From Planctobacterium marinum (GTDB taxonomy: Bacteria > Pseudomonadota > Gammaproteobacteria > Enterobacterales > Alteromonadaceae): DNA of 64,000 bases. This document shows positions 9,474 to 18,349 of the stretch, one piece after another; the first letter of the stretch is position 1, and the number at the start of each line of letters is the position of its first letter. The translations under genes and the position numbers were made by a program. The notes under the pieces are model-generated. The model ran no database searches, had not been told where the DNA came from, and saw only the letters and a list, made by a program, of their open reading frames with translations. Location of the stretch: contig NZ_AP027272.1 in NCBI RefSeq assembly GCF_036322805.1, forward strand, positions 3,596,001 to 3,660,000, read 5' to 3'.

Positions 9474-10307
9474 ATGACGAATTTGTCAGACCTGCAAACC
9501 ATCATTGAAACGGCTTTTGAGAACAGAGCAATCATTACTCCTGCCTCTGCTGATGAGGCGGTAAAACTCGCCGTTCAGAAATCGATAGCACTGCTTAATT
9601 CCGGTGAAGCGCGCGTAGCTGAAAAAATCGCGGGTGAATGGGTAGTACATCAGTGGCTTAAAAAAGCCGTATTGTTGTTTTTCCGCTTGCATGATAATGC
9701 GGTAATGGATGGGGCAGAGAGCCGTTTTTACGACAAAGTACCGCTCAAGTTCTCTGATTATAGTGCTGAACAGTTCCAACAGGAAGGCATGCGGGTTGTG
9801 CCACCAGCCACCGTGCGTACAGGCAGCTACATAGGCAAGAATGTGGTACTGATGCCGTCTTATGTGAATATTGGCGCCTTTGTTGATGAAGGTACTATGG
9901 TAGATACTTGGGCAACCGTAGGCTCTTGTGCTCAGATCGGTAAAAACGTGCATCTTTCAGGCGGTGTTGGAATCGGGGGTGTATTGGAGCCGTTGCAAGC
10001 TAATCCGACTATCATCGAGGATAACTGCTTTATCGGAGCTCGATCAGAAATCGTAGAGGGCGTTATCGTTGAAGAAGGCGCCGTGATTTCAATGGGGGTC
10101 TATATTGGCCAAAGCACTCGTATTTACGATCGTGAAACCGGAGAAATTCATTATGGTCGCGTTCCGGCAGGTGCTGTGGTAGTGCCCGGTAATCTGCCAT
10201 CCAAAGATGGTAAATACAGCCTTTACGCCGCTATTATCGTGAAAAAAGTGGATGCGCAAACCCGTTCGAAAGTGGGAATCAATGCTTTGTTGAGAGGCGC
10301 CGAATAA
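9474..10307 (+). CDS. dapD: 2,3,4,5-tetrahydropyridine-2,6-dicarboxylate N-succinyltransferase
   Basis: This is the succinyl-CoA-dependent step of the diaminopimelate/lysine pathway. The 277-residue product has an N-terminal helical domain and then left-handed beta-helix hexapeptide repeats (about 105-230: [21 protein letters not shown], then [20 protein letters not shown], then [12 protein letters not shown]). The C-terminus is typical of DapD. ATG at 9474 follows TAGGAACA. It is the last gene of the map-glnD-dapD unit, 30 bases after glnD, and is followed by a strong terminator. Confidence 0.97.
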   Translation: MTNLSDLQTIIETAFENRAIITPASADEAVKLAVQKSIALLNSGEARVAEKIAGEWVVHQWLKKAVLLFFRLHDNAVMDGAESRFYDKVPLKFSDYSAEQFQQEGMRVVPPATVRTGSYIGKNVVLMPSYVNIGAFVDEGTMVDTWATVGSCAQIGKNVHLSGGVGIGGVLEPLQANPTIIEDNCFIGARSEIVEGVIVEEGAVISMGVYIGQSTRIYDRETGEIHYGRVPAGAVVVPGNLPSKDGKYSLYAAIIVKKVDAQTRSKVGINALLRGAE

Positions 10308-10319
10308 GCTAACCGAAAT

Positions 10320-10348
10320 AAAAAAGGCTCCTGACGGAGCCTTTTTTA
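10320..10348. terminator. Rho-independent terminator, usable in both directions
   Basis: The stem GGCTCC/GGAGCC with loop TGAC is flanked by six A before and six T after. It lies between the convergent dapD (plus) and yqcA (minus) stops and can serve both. Confidence 0.9.
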
Positions 10349-10353
10349 TTTTA

Positions 10354-10797
10354 CTAGTTAACACTGAATAGTTTTGTCACCCAAGGAACAACTTCAGTTT
10401 CCGGTTCAAACGTCTCCATAGCATCGACTATGAATAAATCCGCCATTGGCTTGCCTTGTAATTCAGTTAAAATCTCGTACATAGTGTGTCCCGCACCACC
10501 AAAGGTATCGCCATAACTACTGTCCCCCAGGGCAACAACAGCAAACGATTTTCCGCCCATCAATGGCATCTGATCGCGAAGATCTTGCGCAAAAAACTCG
10601 ATGTTAGGTGGTAGGTCGCCCTGCCCTGTGGTTGAAGTGATCACCAGCACATTTTCCGCATCCTTAAAATCATCGATTTCTGGCTCGCTGAACAATGACA
10701 CATCGTGTCCTATTTCGACAAGATTTTCCTCACACTGCTCTGCAACATGCTGAGCGTTGCCATACACTGAACCGACAAAAATACTTACACTGGCCAC
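10354..10797 (-). CDS. yqcA: Flavodoxin of the YqcA/MioC family
   Basis: A 147-residue single-domain FMN protein. The phosphate loop is VGSVYGNAQHVAE (8-20); the isoalloxazine loops are STTGQGDLPPN (55-65) and the ALGDSSYGDTF segment. It probably carries electrons in the cytoplasm; its partner is not known from sequence. The gene starts with GTG and overlaps the end of truC by 13 bases, so translation is probably coupled. The yqcC-truC-yqcA order matches E. coli, which is why YqcA is preferred over MioC. Confidence 0.9.
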   Translation of the reverse strand: MASVSIFVGSVYGNAQHVAEQCEENLVEIGHDVSLFSEPEIDDFKDAENVLVITSTTGQGDLPPNIEFFAQDLRDQMPLMGGKSFAVVALGDSSYGDTFGGAGHTMYEILTELQGKPMADLFIVDAMETFEPETEVVPWVTKLFSVN

Positions 10798-11591
10798 CAG
10801 TTACTCCATAAATGCTTGATTGTTGTATTGTCTAATCCCCACTGCTGCCACAGGTCTACAAATCGTGACGGCAATTCACATTGCAACGAAATAATACGCT
10901 CGCTATAGGGATGCTTAAATTTAATTTGATGGGACCATAAGGCTAGTCCGGGGAAATTACAAGACTCACGTAAAAAACGATTGTGTTTATTGTCACCATA
11001 ATTAACGTCCCCCAGGATGGGATGACGTAAATGCGACATATGACGGCGCAACTGGTGTTTTCTGCCCGTTTTAGGATGCAGCGTGACCAGGCTATATCTT
11101 GCAGTGGGATACTTACCCACCGCAACTGGAATTTCGATTTGTTGAATACTCTTATAAAACGAGACAGCCTCCTGAGGCGGTTTGTTCTGGCGCGCTTTTT
11201 TATCCGCGATTTTGTCCAGCTTTTCTTTAAGGGGGTGATTAACCTCTCCCTGCCCGTTGAGGTGCCCCCTCACGATAGCCAGATAGCGCTTTTCAATTTG
11301 ATGATTCTCTAACTGCTCACTCATCAATCTGGCAGTTTCAGCATCGAGAGCAAAAATCAACACGCCAGCAGTGGGTTTGTCTAACCGATGTACCGGATAA
11401 ACATGCTGACCTATTTGATCTCGTACCATTTGCATTGCAAATCGGGTTTCGTGTCTATCAATCATACTGCGGTGTACGAGTAAACCTGCCGGTTTATCAA
11501 TCACCACCAGATGCTCATCTTGATACAATACAGGTAATTGCTCCGGGATAACCAATTCCGGCAACCTTTCTATATGGTTGCTTTCACACAT
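10785..11591 (-). CDS. truC: tRNA pseudouridine(65) synthase TruC
   Basis: TruC makes pseudouridine at position 65 in the T arm of certain tRNAs. The 268-residue protein has the RluA-type catalytic motif HRLDKPTAG with nucleophile Asp71, preceded by LVVIDKPAGLLVHRS and followed by TGRKHQLRRHMSHL. It lacks an S4 domain, as TruC does. It lies between yqcC (eight-base overlap) and yqcA (13-base overlap), forming a tight three-gene unit. Confidence 0.93.
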   Translation of the reverse strand: MCESNHIERLPELVIPEQLPVLYQDEHLVVIDKPAGLLVHRSMIDRHETRFAMQMVRDQIGQHVYPVHRLDKPTAGVLIFALDAETARLMSEQLENHQIEKRYLAIVRGHLNGQGEVNHPLKEKLDKIADKKARQNKPPQEAVSFYKSIQQIEIPVAVGKYPTARYSLVTLHPKTGRKHQLRRHMSHLRHPILGDVNYGDNKHNRFLRESCNFPGLALWSHQIKFKHPYSERIISLQCELPSRFVDLWQQWGLDNTTIKHLWSNWWPV

Positions 11592-11925
11592 GTGCTGTAA
11601 TACTCAAGTTATCCAATTTTTTGATGCATACAAGCAATGCTTCACGACCCTCTCCCGATGGCAATACTTCTTCGGCGTAGGGCGTTATTTCAGCTTTTGG
11701 GATGCCAACGCCCGCCCCTACTAAACTTTTCATTTTGGGCAGGTAGATAAACTGTAACCATTCAGTAAATTGAATTTGTCCAATCCCAAAAGGCGAGGTG
11801 ACTTGTTCAATGGCGATGGAATTTTGCTGCCAAAGCTTGAATTTGCGCAAAGTCGCCTCCAATTCTTGCAACAATTTTGCGAGCTCATTTAACAGCGGAT
11901 CCTGATTGTTGAGGTCAAGGCTCAG
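11584..11925 (-). CDS. yqcC: YqcC family protein (DUF446), probable CTG start
   Basis: A small protein of unknown function. The segment QFTEWLQFIYLPKMKSLV is the family hallmark. The first visible common start codon, TTG at 11874, has no ribosome-binding site and would cut the N-terminal helix that aligns with the E. coli protein. The frame stays open upstream to a TGA at 11929-11931. A perfect GGAGGT lies five bases before an in-frame CTG at 11925. That start gives 113 residues, close to the 109 of E. coli YqcC. The start choice is an inference from spacing and length. It heads the yqcC-truC-yqcA unit. Confidence 0.8.
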   Translation of the reverse strand: MSLDLNNQDPLLNELAKLLQELEATLRKFKLWQQNSIAIEQVTSPFGIGQIQFTEWLQFIYLPKMKSLVGAGVGIPKAEITPYAEEVLPSGEGREALLVCIKKLDNLSITAHV

Positions 11926-11930
11926 AAATC

Positions 11931-11936
11931 ACCTCC
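11931..11936 (-). promoter_or_regulatory. Strong Shine-Dalgarno that points to a CTG start for yqcC
   Basis: On the minus strand this reads GGAGGT and continues GATTT-CTG. It is the best ribosome-binding match near yqcC. It lies five bases from the in-frame CTG but about 56 bases from the TTG at 11874. Confidence 0.55.
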
Positions 11937-11998
11937 GAATTCATGTTAATATCTTGGGCAGCATTATAACCTTTGCAACACTGTTTTCAGAGAGCCCG

Positions 11999-13006
11999 AT
12001 GACAACAATTTCCACCATTAGTGAATTTTTATTGGAAGCCGGTACGGAATATCGCATTGTCGATATGGGACGCGGTTTCAAAATACTGGACAATCAATCC
12101 TTTCTCGAGATTGAAAATGGTTTGCAGCAAGCGCCGCGTCCGCGTCAACAGATGCTCTGGTTGGGGATATTGTTCTGGAATAAAAGCTTATCAAAGCAAC
12201 ACTTTATCTGGTTTATCAAACTACCATTGGATGAACGAGGTAATGTTGTAGGAGCGCAAAGAGATCAGTTTTTAAGTATTGTTATAGAGGCTTTGGGCAG
12301 TGAATTGCTTAACGATGATTCGGATAAGTCTCTGCCAGATAACCCGTTTTTATTCACCCCTAATCAATCGCAACTCGCTGATTTTAACAGCTATGCCAGA
12401 GTGTTACTGGGGCTGAAACCTGGACAATATTATGCTGCAGCGAAAAATTACATCGCTCGTCCCGACCTTAACGACTGGCAAGAAGTGGCACTACAGGGCC
12501 TTAGCGATATCATTTTTAACCTCAACCTTGAGCATAACCAACAACACATCGTCCAGCACTTCGATAGTTATGCGGAGCTTGTGCAAACCACCCTTTTAGC
12601 ATCGCTGGAAAACGTTACGGTTCCCGCTGAACTGGCAGAATTTCTGTTTGGCTTACTGCAAAAAACACGCCCTGAACACAAGTTGTTTATTCCTCTGCTC
12701 AGAGCGTTGAGCCAATATTCGGAAAAAAACAAACTCAGAGAAAATTTGCGGGCTTTATTAGAGAATAAACTCAGCTCAGGTGATCATCTTATCGTACTTG
12801 CGGGTCGCCACTGGGGCTTGTGTGAGGATTATGAATTTCTCACTGTATTTATGGAAGAAGCTGCCCGACTGAACTTGTTACCCGCACTGTACGCTGACCT
12901 GGTACAAATTCCTTCATTGCGAGACATTATGTTACGACGTCTGCGCGACCCACAACGCAGTGAGACTCTGGCGCAGGGCATTAATCAACTATTTGGGCGT
13001 GCCTGA
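11999..13006 (+). CDS. DUF3549 family protein
   Basis: Function unknown. The 335-residue product begins TTISTISEFLLEAG with YRIVDMGRGF and then RPRQQMLWLGILFW, the pattern of the DUF3549 family of marine gammaproteobacteria. It is largely helical, with no signal peptide or membrane helix, so probably cytoplasmic. ATG 11999 is chosen because the homologous part starts there; the frame is open further up, to a TTG at 11906 in the intergenic region. It is divergent from yqcC and overlaps the next gene as TGATG, so the two are probably coupled. Confidence 0.8.
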   Translation: MTTISTISEFLLEAGTEYRIVDMGRGFKILDNQSFLEIENGLQQAPRPRQQMLWLGILFWNKSLSKQHFIWFIKLPLDERGNVVGAQRDQFLSIVIEALGSELLNDDSDKSLPDNPFLFTPNQSQLADFNSYARVLLGLKPGQYYAAAKNYIARPDLNDWQEVALQGLSDIIFNLNLEHNQQHIVQHFDSYAELVQTTLLASLENVTVPAELAEFLFGLLQKTRPEHKLFIPLLRALSQYSEKNKLRENLRALLENKLSSGDHLIVLAGRHWGLCEDYEFLTVFMEEAARLNLLPALYADLVQIPSLRDIMLRRLRDPQRSETLAQGINQLFGRA

Positions 13007-13314
13007 TGTTTGCGCTGAGCGATATTTTGTTTATCCTGGTTACAGTCTTAGTGATTGCTCAATTTTGGCGAATTCGCGCCATTAGCGAGGCGGCAAACCG
13101 CTATCTCAATTTGTATTGTGAAAAGCAAGGGTTACAGCTCATCAGTGTCGCCCGGGACAAAACCCGATTTGGCCTGGTGCGGGGCAAGCCTGACTGGAAA
13201 ACCCAATTTGTTTTTGAATTTTCCGGTAATGGCGAAGATAAGTATCAAGGCGTTTTAGAGATGGAAGGCCATAGAGCAGTTGCCACCACAGTACCGCCCT
13301 ATCGCATGAACTGA
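13006..13314 (+). CDS. DUF3301 family small membrane-anchored protein
   Basis: A 102-residue protein. One N-terminal hydrophobic helix (about residues 3-21, LSDILFILVTVLVIAQFW) is followed by a soluble domain with NRYLNLYCEKQGLQLISVA and a Y-x-G-V-L-E-M-x-G end, typical of DUF3301. Function unknown. Its ATG overlaps the DUF3549 stop codon. The pair is probably one transcription unit. Confidence 0.8.
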   Translation: MFALSDILFILVTVLVIAQFWRIRAISEAANRYLNLYCEKQGLQLISVARDKTRFGLVRGKPDWKTQFVFEFSGNGEDKYQGVLEMEGHRAVATTVPPYRMN

Positions 13315-13334
13315 GCCCTATTCCACCGCCAAAC

Positions 13335-13976
13335 TTATTCAGGTCGTTCTCTGAACATCAAATGGCCGCTGATGTGGCCCACTTCCAGCTCTTTTACTAG
13401 CTTATAACCGGTATCTTCAAAGAAATGCATGTACTTGGGTAAGGTGGCATACACCGCGACGCCACTACTGTTTGGGTTTTCCAACATCACCGACTCCACA
13501 GCAGACATCAACAAATGCCCAAGGCCATGATGTTGCTCGTCGGGGTGAACACCGATTAACGACAATAAATGATAGTGTTCGGCCGGTACGTTCTGTTGAA
13601 TTTTCTGGTCTTTTTCCATCATTTGTTTGGTACAGAAAAAGCCAGCAGTCAGCAGCATTTTCAGACGCCAATGCCAGAATCTTCCGGGACCAAAAGCAGA
13701 ATCAGAGTGCGTTAAACAAGCAACAGCCAATAAGCGCTCCTCGTCAAATAACCCAACCATGGGTTGTTTGGCCATCCAGAATGCATTTAATTCCTCACGA
13801 ATAGCGGAGCGCAAACGCTGTTCATAGCCCTCTTTCTCAGACTGGAAAATATCGATAAAAAGCGGGTCATCATGGTAAGCCTGATATAACAAAGAGCCTG
13901 CAACTTTGAGGTCTTCGGCAGTCAGGAAAACGGCTTTTATATTTTTATTCAGTGCCTGCGCTTCGCTGGTATTCAT
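13335..13976 (-). CDS. GNAT family N-acetyltransferase
   Basis: The 213-residue protein has the acetyl-CoA binding motif A, LIGVHPDEQHHGLGHLLM (V-x-P-x-x-Q-x-x-G-x-G), near residues 142-159. The following FFEDTGYKLVKE segment is motif B. The substrate cannot be read from sequence; related proteins acetylate small molecules or protein N-termini. It is convergent with DUF3301 (20-base gap). The 224 bases to the next stop hold only the terminator of the DUF3192 gene. Confidence 0.8.
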   Translation of the reverse strand: MNTSEAQALNKNIKAVFLTAEDLKVAGSLLYQAYHDDPLFIDIFQSEKEGYEQRLRSAIREELNAFWMAKQPMVGLFDEERLLAVACLTHSDSAFGPGRFWHWRLKMLLTAGFFCTKQMMEKDQKIQQNVPAEHYHLLSLIGVHPDEQHHGLGHLLMSAVESVMLENPNSSGVAVYATLPKYMHFFEDTGYKLVKELEVGHISGHLMFRERPE

Positions 13977-14109
13977 TCTCTTCCCCGAGTCTTCTTTAGA
14001 TTTAATCTACATGAAGCGGAAGGAATTGTTAATAAAGTGTGAAAATAAAATCAGATTCATTGTAACAGGTCGGATAAGATGCCCGGAAATGGCCAATAAA
14101 ATGAGACAA

Positions 14110-14134
14110 AGAAAAAGCCGACGGCGCCGGCTTT
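14110..14134 (-). terminator. Rho-independent terminator of the DUF3192 lipoprotein gene
   Basis: On the minus strand, stem AAAGCCG/CGGCTTT with a seven-base loop is followed by a T-rich run (TTTTTCTTT). It lies 67 bases after the stop at 14201. Confidence 0.75.
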
Positions 14135-14200
14135 GTTCAGGGAGATGGGTTCACTCTACCATCAAGTGCTTTGTCCAAAATTATCGTTTAATGCAGACCG

Positions 14201-14569
14201 TTAAATACGGTTAAGGGCAGTATCTCCCCACCCAACTAAAGCGCCATTTTTAAATACCAATGGGGTACACTCGTCTTTGGTGGTTTTGCCGTCACCATGC
14301 ATACGCTGGGTGCGATAGAACAATACCGTGTAAGTTTCACCGTCGCGACGTAGTGTTTCATTGAAGTCTGGTACACCTAAGCGATCTTTTACTTGCTGAG
14401 TCCCCAGATCTAATTCCAATTCTGCGATTACCTTGCGGTTTTTGTATTCGCGATCTTCCCAGTCAACGGTATGTCCGTCCCAGCCATCACTGTCCACTGA
14501 AATAACACAACCGCTCAACCCCAACGCTAACGGACCGGCTACCAATAGTGCTAACAAATGCTTTTTCAT
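14201..14569 (-). CDS. DUF3192 family lipoprotein
   Basis: The 122-residue precursor has a lipoprotein signal peptide: positive MKKH, a hydrophobic stretch, then LGLSGC with Cys21 as the lipidated residue. The mature part has WEDREYKNRKVI, a GVPDFNE turn, LFYRTQRMHGDGKTT-x-DECTPLVF and a GWG end. This resembles the BamE/SmpA-like fold suggested for DUF3192, though the function is unknown. The serine at +2 after Cys21-Val is not reached, so inner/outer membrane sorting is uncertain. A paralogue without a lipobox is at 32491-32877. Confidence 0.85.
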   Translation of the reverse strand: MKKHLLALLVAGPLALGLSGCVISVDSDGWDGHTVDWEDREYKNRKVIAELELDLGTQQVKDRLGVPDFNETLRRDGETYTVLFYRTQRMHGDGKTTKDECTPLVFKNGALVGWGDTALNRI

Positions 14570-14813
14570 TTTTTATCTCCATAGAAATGTGTTCATCGTG
14601 GCAACGGGAATGCGAAAACTTACCACTCCCTGTTTGGCAGAAGTAATTCAATAACCACACCAAAATTATAAACCATTGATTTATATGGATTTATACACAA
14701 ACCCTATTAACGGAAGCTTAACTGAACTTAAATGTTTTGCGATTAATTAGCGATATTCACCAAAATTCAGTGAATATGCTAAATTCTGACTACAAGAAAG
14801 ACCTTTGCGCATA

Positions 14814-14840
14814 TTAAAAAGGCTGCGAGATAGCAGCCTG
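14814..14840 (-). terminator. Rho-independent terminator of the nag operon
   Basis: On the minus strand, AGGCTGC-TATCTC-GCAGCCT is followed by TTTTTAATA, about 20 bases beyond the stop of the sugar transporter gene. Confidence 0.85.
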
Positions 14841-14860
14841 GTAGCAATATCAAAATGTAT

Positions 14861-16180
14861 TTAGCCCCAGCGTCTCAGCCGATAGCCAAATACCGCGTAA
14901 TAAAGAATGAATAGATAACAAGGCAACATAATCATATAGGCTGTTTGACTGCCAGCATTGTCGGCCAGTAATCCATAGCCTAATGGCAGTACTGCACCAC
15001 CAGCGATCCCCATGATTAATACAGCTGCGCCTTTAGAGGTGAACTTGCCTAAGCCAGTGAGTGCCAGAGGCCACAGGGATGGCCATACCATGGCATTCGC
15101 CAGTCCCAATAACGCGACATAGGTGATCACATCAGGGATCTCGCTAAACCCAGCCCAACCCCACAAGAAAGATAAGCTCTGCTGCTGCGGGTCAGCGAAC
15201 ATAATCAGAGCTGTGAGTAACAGCCCTAACACGGCTGATAGCAACAAGGCCGTCTGCTGTTTGAGATACCTGGGGATCAACACCAATCCCGCCAGGTAAC
15301 CCGCTACCATACCGAACATAGTTAGCGAAGTGAGTGATGTGGCATTCTCAATACCCAATTTAGAGCCGTACAACCCGATGGTATCGCCTGCGACAACTTC
15401 TACACCCACGTAACAAAATAGCGCAATGGCACCTAATACTAATTGCGGAAACTGTAATACCGACCCCGCATCGGCAACTTCAGTGTCACTGTCATCCATG
15501 GAGATTTCGGGGAGTGATGAGAGCTTTAACGCTCCCGCCAAAAGCAACAATACCACGGCCATCCCCACATAAGGCACAACCAGACCATTGGACATGGACG
15601 CTATCTGACTGCTGCGTTCAGCTTCAGTCATGGCTGCCAATGAGGCACTGGAGATATGAGCAAAATCACCCAACACTAACGCGGTGAATAACAATGGCGC
15701 CAATACACCGGCGGCTTTATTGAGCAGGCCCATCACTGCGATACGAGCAGCGGCACTCTCCTCTGGCCCTATCTTAACGATGTAAGGGTTAGACGCCGTT
15801 TGCAAAATAGTTAGTCCTGAGCCCATGATGAACTGTGCCCCCAGAAACAGTGCAAACTCGCGAGATAAGGCGGCGGGCACGAACAATAAGGCCCCTAACG
15901 CAATCAGCGCCAACCCAATCACCATTCCCATGCGATAACCGGTTTTCTCCAACACCATCGCCGCTGGTAACGCCATCACGACATAAGCGACATAAAAACA
16001 GAACGCCACCATCAGCGCCTGCGTTTCTGTTAGCTGACACACCATTTGCAAAAACGGGATGAGTGCACCGTTAAGCCAGGTGACAAAACCGAAGACGAAA
16101 AAAAGCGCACCGATAATTAACATCGGTACCAAGCTGCTGTTTGCAGTGTTTAGAGGTCTGGATACACTATTGCTGGTCAT
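14861..16180 (-). CDS. nagP: FHS-family sugar MFS transporter, probable GlcNAc permease NagP
   Basis: A 439-residue inner-membrane transporter with about twelve hydrophobic segments. FFVFGFVTWLNGALIPFLQ near residue 30 is typical of the FHS (fucose-galactose-glucose:H+ symporter) family. It is the last gene of nagK-nagB-nagA-nagP, and its ATG overlaps the end of nagA by 14 bases. In Shewanella and Alteromonas-type regulons this family member (NagP) replaces the PTS for N-acetylglucosamine uptake. Specificity here is inferred from the operon. The sugar enters unphosphorylated, which agrees with the kinase gene upstream. Confidence 0.88.
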   Translation of the reverse strand: MTSNSVSRPLNTANSSLVPMLIIGALFFVFGFVTWLNGALIPFLQMVCQLTETQALMVAFCFYVAYVVMALPAAMVLEKTGYRMGMVIGLALIALGALLFVPAALSREFALFLGAQFIMGSGLTILQTASNPYIVKIGPEESAAARIAVMGLLNKAAGVLAPLLFTALVLGDFAHISSASLAAMTEAERSSQIASMSNGLVVPYVGMAVVLLLLAGALKLSSLPEISMDDSDTEVADAGSVLQFPQLVLGAIALFCYVGVEVVAGDTIGLYGSKLGIENATSLTSLTMFGMVAGYLAGLVLIPRYLKQQTALLLSAVLGLLLTALIMFADPQQQSLSFLWGWAGFSEIPDVITYVALLGLANAMVWPSLWPLALTGLGKFTSKGAAVLIMGIAGGAVLPLGYGLLADNAGSQTAYMIMLPCYLFILYYAVFGYRLRRWG

Positions 16181-17324
16181 GATTTATTCCTGCTTTATTA
16201 GTTTTTTGCACTCCGGCAACAAAGACAGTATCAATGTTCAATGTGGAGTCCAACAAGATATAGTCCGCGCGTTTTCCCACGGCAAGTTCGCCTAACCGAT
16301 CTGTCATGCCAAGATAGCTTGCAGGGGTATGAGAAGCCATCGCTATTGCCTGCTCCAACGGTAGAGCCAGATCTCTGTGAGCATTTAGTACTGCCTGCCT
16401 CATATCAAGACAAGACCCGGCCAAGGTGCCATCTGGAGTAGTAAGTTTATCGCCATCACGCTGGATCAGCGTATCAAAGTAAGGTAAAGATTGCTGAGCA
16501 CAACCCACATGTGCCATGGCATCCGTTACCAGAAAAACTTTATCGATACCTTTAGTTTCTATTGCCAGCTTGCTCATAGCGGGATGAACATGATGATGAT
16601 CCAAAACTAATCCGGCATAACTCGCCTTATCTGCCAAAGCGGCTCCCACCATTCCTGGCTCTCGAGAAGTCAGTGGCGACATGGCATTATAAATATGAGT
16701 GAACCCGGTCGCTCCCGCCTCAAGTGCAGTACACACCTGCTCAAAACTGGCATTGGAATGGCCCAAGCATACATGTACACCTTGCTCTACCAGGTCTTTG
16801 ATAACATCGGGAGAAACATTATCCGGCGCCAAGGTAACCAAAACTTCGCCTAAATCTTGACGGCAATACAGAGTCAGTTCAGCGTCTGATACCGGACGAA
16901 TAAACTGCTCCGGGTGGACGCCTTTTTTGTCCTTTTGCAGCAGTGGACCTTCAAAGTGGATACCTATAACTTCGTCAACCCCTTCGACTATTGCTTCGGT
17001 GACAGCATCTGCACTGCGCTGCATTGTATCAATGTTGTCGGTAATGAGCGTAGGCAACATGGCGGTAGTACCAAATTGCCGATGCGCATCTACTATCGCT
17101 TTTACCGTAGCCAGTTCTGGCTCGAGATTGAGCAACTTACCGCCACCACCATTCACCTGCAAATCAACAAAGCCCGGTATCAAAGTGCCAGAATAGTGCT
17201 GCTTTGCGACCTTGCTAGCAGCAGAGATATCAGCAATTGTTCCATTTTCAACGGTCACTTTTTGAAATAACTGCCATCCTTCAGAGGTGAGGATCTTGTC
17301 TACCGTAAAACATTGCGTAGCCAT
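16167..17324 (-). CDS. nagA: N-acetylglucosamine-6-phosphate deacetylase
   Basis: NagA converts GlcNAc-6-P to glucosamine-6-P and acetate in the cytoplasm. The 385-residue amidohydrolase has metal and catalytic residues in the expected places: Glu125 in HFEGP, His189 in CLGHSNA, His210 in THIYNAM and Asp268 in VTDAM. PGFVDLQVNG near residue 52 fits the family. ATG 17324 follows AAGGAC. It lies between the SIS-type deaminase (15-base gap) and the transporter. Confidence 0.95.
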   Translation of the reverse strand: MATQCFTVDKILTSEGWQLFQKVTVENGTIADISAASKVAKQHYSGTLIPGFVDLQVNGGGGKLLNLEPELATVKAIVDAHRQFGTTAMLPTLITDNIDTMQRSADAVTEAIVEGVDEVIGIHFEGPLLQKDKKGVHPEQFIRPVSDAELTLYCRQDLGEVLVTLAPDNVSPDVIKDLVEQGVHVCLGHSNASFEQVCTALEAGATGFTHIYNAMSPLTSREPGMVGAALADKASYAGLVLDHHHVHPAMSKLAIETKGIDKVFLVTDAMAHVGCAQQSLPYFDTLIQRDGDKLTTPDGTLAGSCLDMRQAVLNAHRDLALPLEQAIAMASHTPASYLGMTDRLGELAVGKRADYILLDSTLNIDTVFVAGVQKTNKAGINHDQQ

Positions 17325-17339
17325 GTTATTTGTCCTTCA

Positions 17340-18335
17340 TTACACCGTTTCGGTGACTTTTTTAAGTCCGGGAGGCGCATCAGGGTTCATCCCCATAGTT
17401 TGCGCCACGTGCTCCACATCCAGATAAAAGCGTAACATCACCAATAAGGGTAACAATCTGGGTGATAACCCACATTCAGGATGGCTGATGGTCAGCAGCC
17501 TGGCACCGCGATGCGCAACATCTTTTATCTGTTGTTGATGTACAACAAGGGATTCATCTTCAATAATAATATTGATGACCGCCAGCTCGCTTTCCACCAA
17601 CGTCACCGGACCATGAATAAATTCGGCACTGCTAAACGCTTCTGCATGGATACTGCACACTTCTTTCAACTTTAGAGCGATTTCGCGGGCAATAGCATAA
17701 CCAAAACCGCGACCGAGAACGACACAATGACGCAACCCACGCAAGAATTCAGCGGTTAATTGAGGTTTACCCTCGGTGATGGTGTGCAGCGCATTGGGAA
17801 GTTGATGCACGTCATCCAACAAATTGTTATCGCCTTTCCAAACTGCGGTAAGTTGTAATAGCGCCGACAGTGTTGCCATATAGCTCTTGGTAGCAGCGAC
17901 CGCCAACTCGGCTTCGGCGCGAATGGGTAAAATCGCATCGGCCAACGCCGCCAAAGGCGAATAACCATCGTTAACCAGCGCGATACACCAGGCACCTGCC
18001 GCTTGAATCGCTTTAGTCTGATTAAGTAAATCCGGGCTTTTACCCGACTGAGAGATCACAATCGCCAAGGTGTTATGCAGCTGCAACTGCTTTTCATATA
18101 CACCGCTCACAGAAGGAGCCGCAAAACAAACAGGAATACCCAACTCCACCTCAAATAGATATTTTGCAAATACGCCCGCATGGTCGGAAGACCCTCTGCC
18201 TACCATCATGATCATCTTGATGTCACGGCGTTTTATTTCTGCCACCAGGTGTTCAACCACGGGTTGATTGGCATTGAGTTGCTGCTTGATGATATCCGGC
18301 GTAGAAAGCGCTTCTCGCGCCATTAAACTGCTCAT
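17340..18335 (-). CDS. nagB-II: SIS-type glucosamine-6-phosphate deaminase (NagB-II)
   Basis: A 331-residue protein with two SIS (sugar isomerase) domains: MVGRGSSDHAGVFAKY and SQSGKSPDLL in the first, VLGRGFGYAIARE and AEFIHGPVTL in the second. The C-terminal DAPPGLKKVTETV resembles the GlmS isomerase end. It lacks the glutaminase domain of GlmS. In Shewanella and Alteromonas relatives this non-orthologous enzyme replaces classical NagB, turning glucosamine-6-P into fructose-6-P and ammonia. It sits between nagK and nagA in the same operon. Confidence 0.93.
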   Translation of the reverse strand: MSSLMAREALSTPDIIKQQLNANQPVVEHLVAEIKRRDIKMIMMVGRGSSDHAGVFAKYLFEVELGIPVCFAAPSVSGVYEKQLQLHNTLAIVISQSGKSPDLLNQTKAIQAAGAWCIALVNDGYSPLAALADAILPIRAEAELAVAATKSYMATLSALLQLTAVWKGDNNLLDDVHQLPNALHTITEGKPQLTAEFLRGLRHCVVLGRGFGYAIAREIALKLKEVCSIHAEAFSSAEFIHGPVTLVESELAVINIIIEDESLVVHQQQIKDVAHRGARLLTISHPECGLSPRLLPLLVMLRFYLDVEHVAQTMGMNPDAPPGLKKVTETV

Positions 18336-18349
18336 AATAAAACCTCTTA

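Noticed and set aside
9486-9953. A 155-codon minus-strand frame within dapD
   Set aside because: Shadow of dapD; the plus-strand frame has clear hexapeptide repeats.
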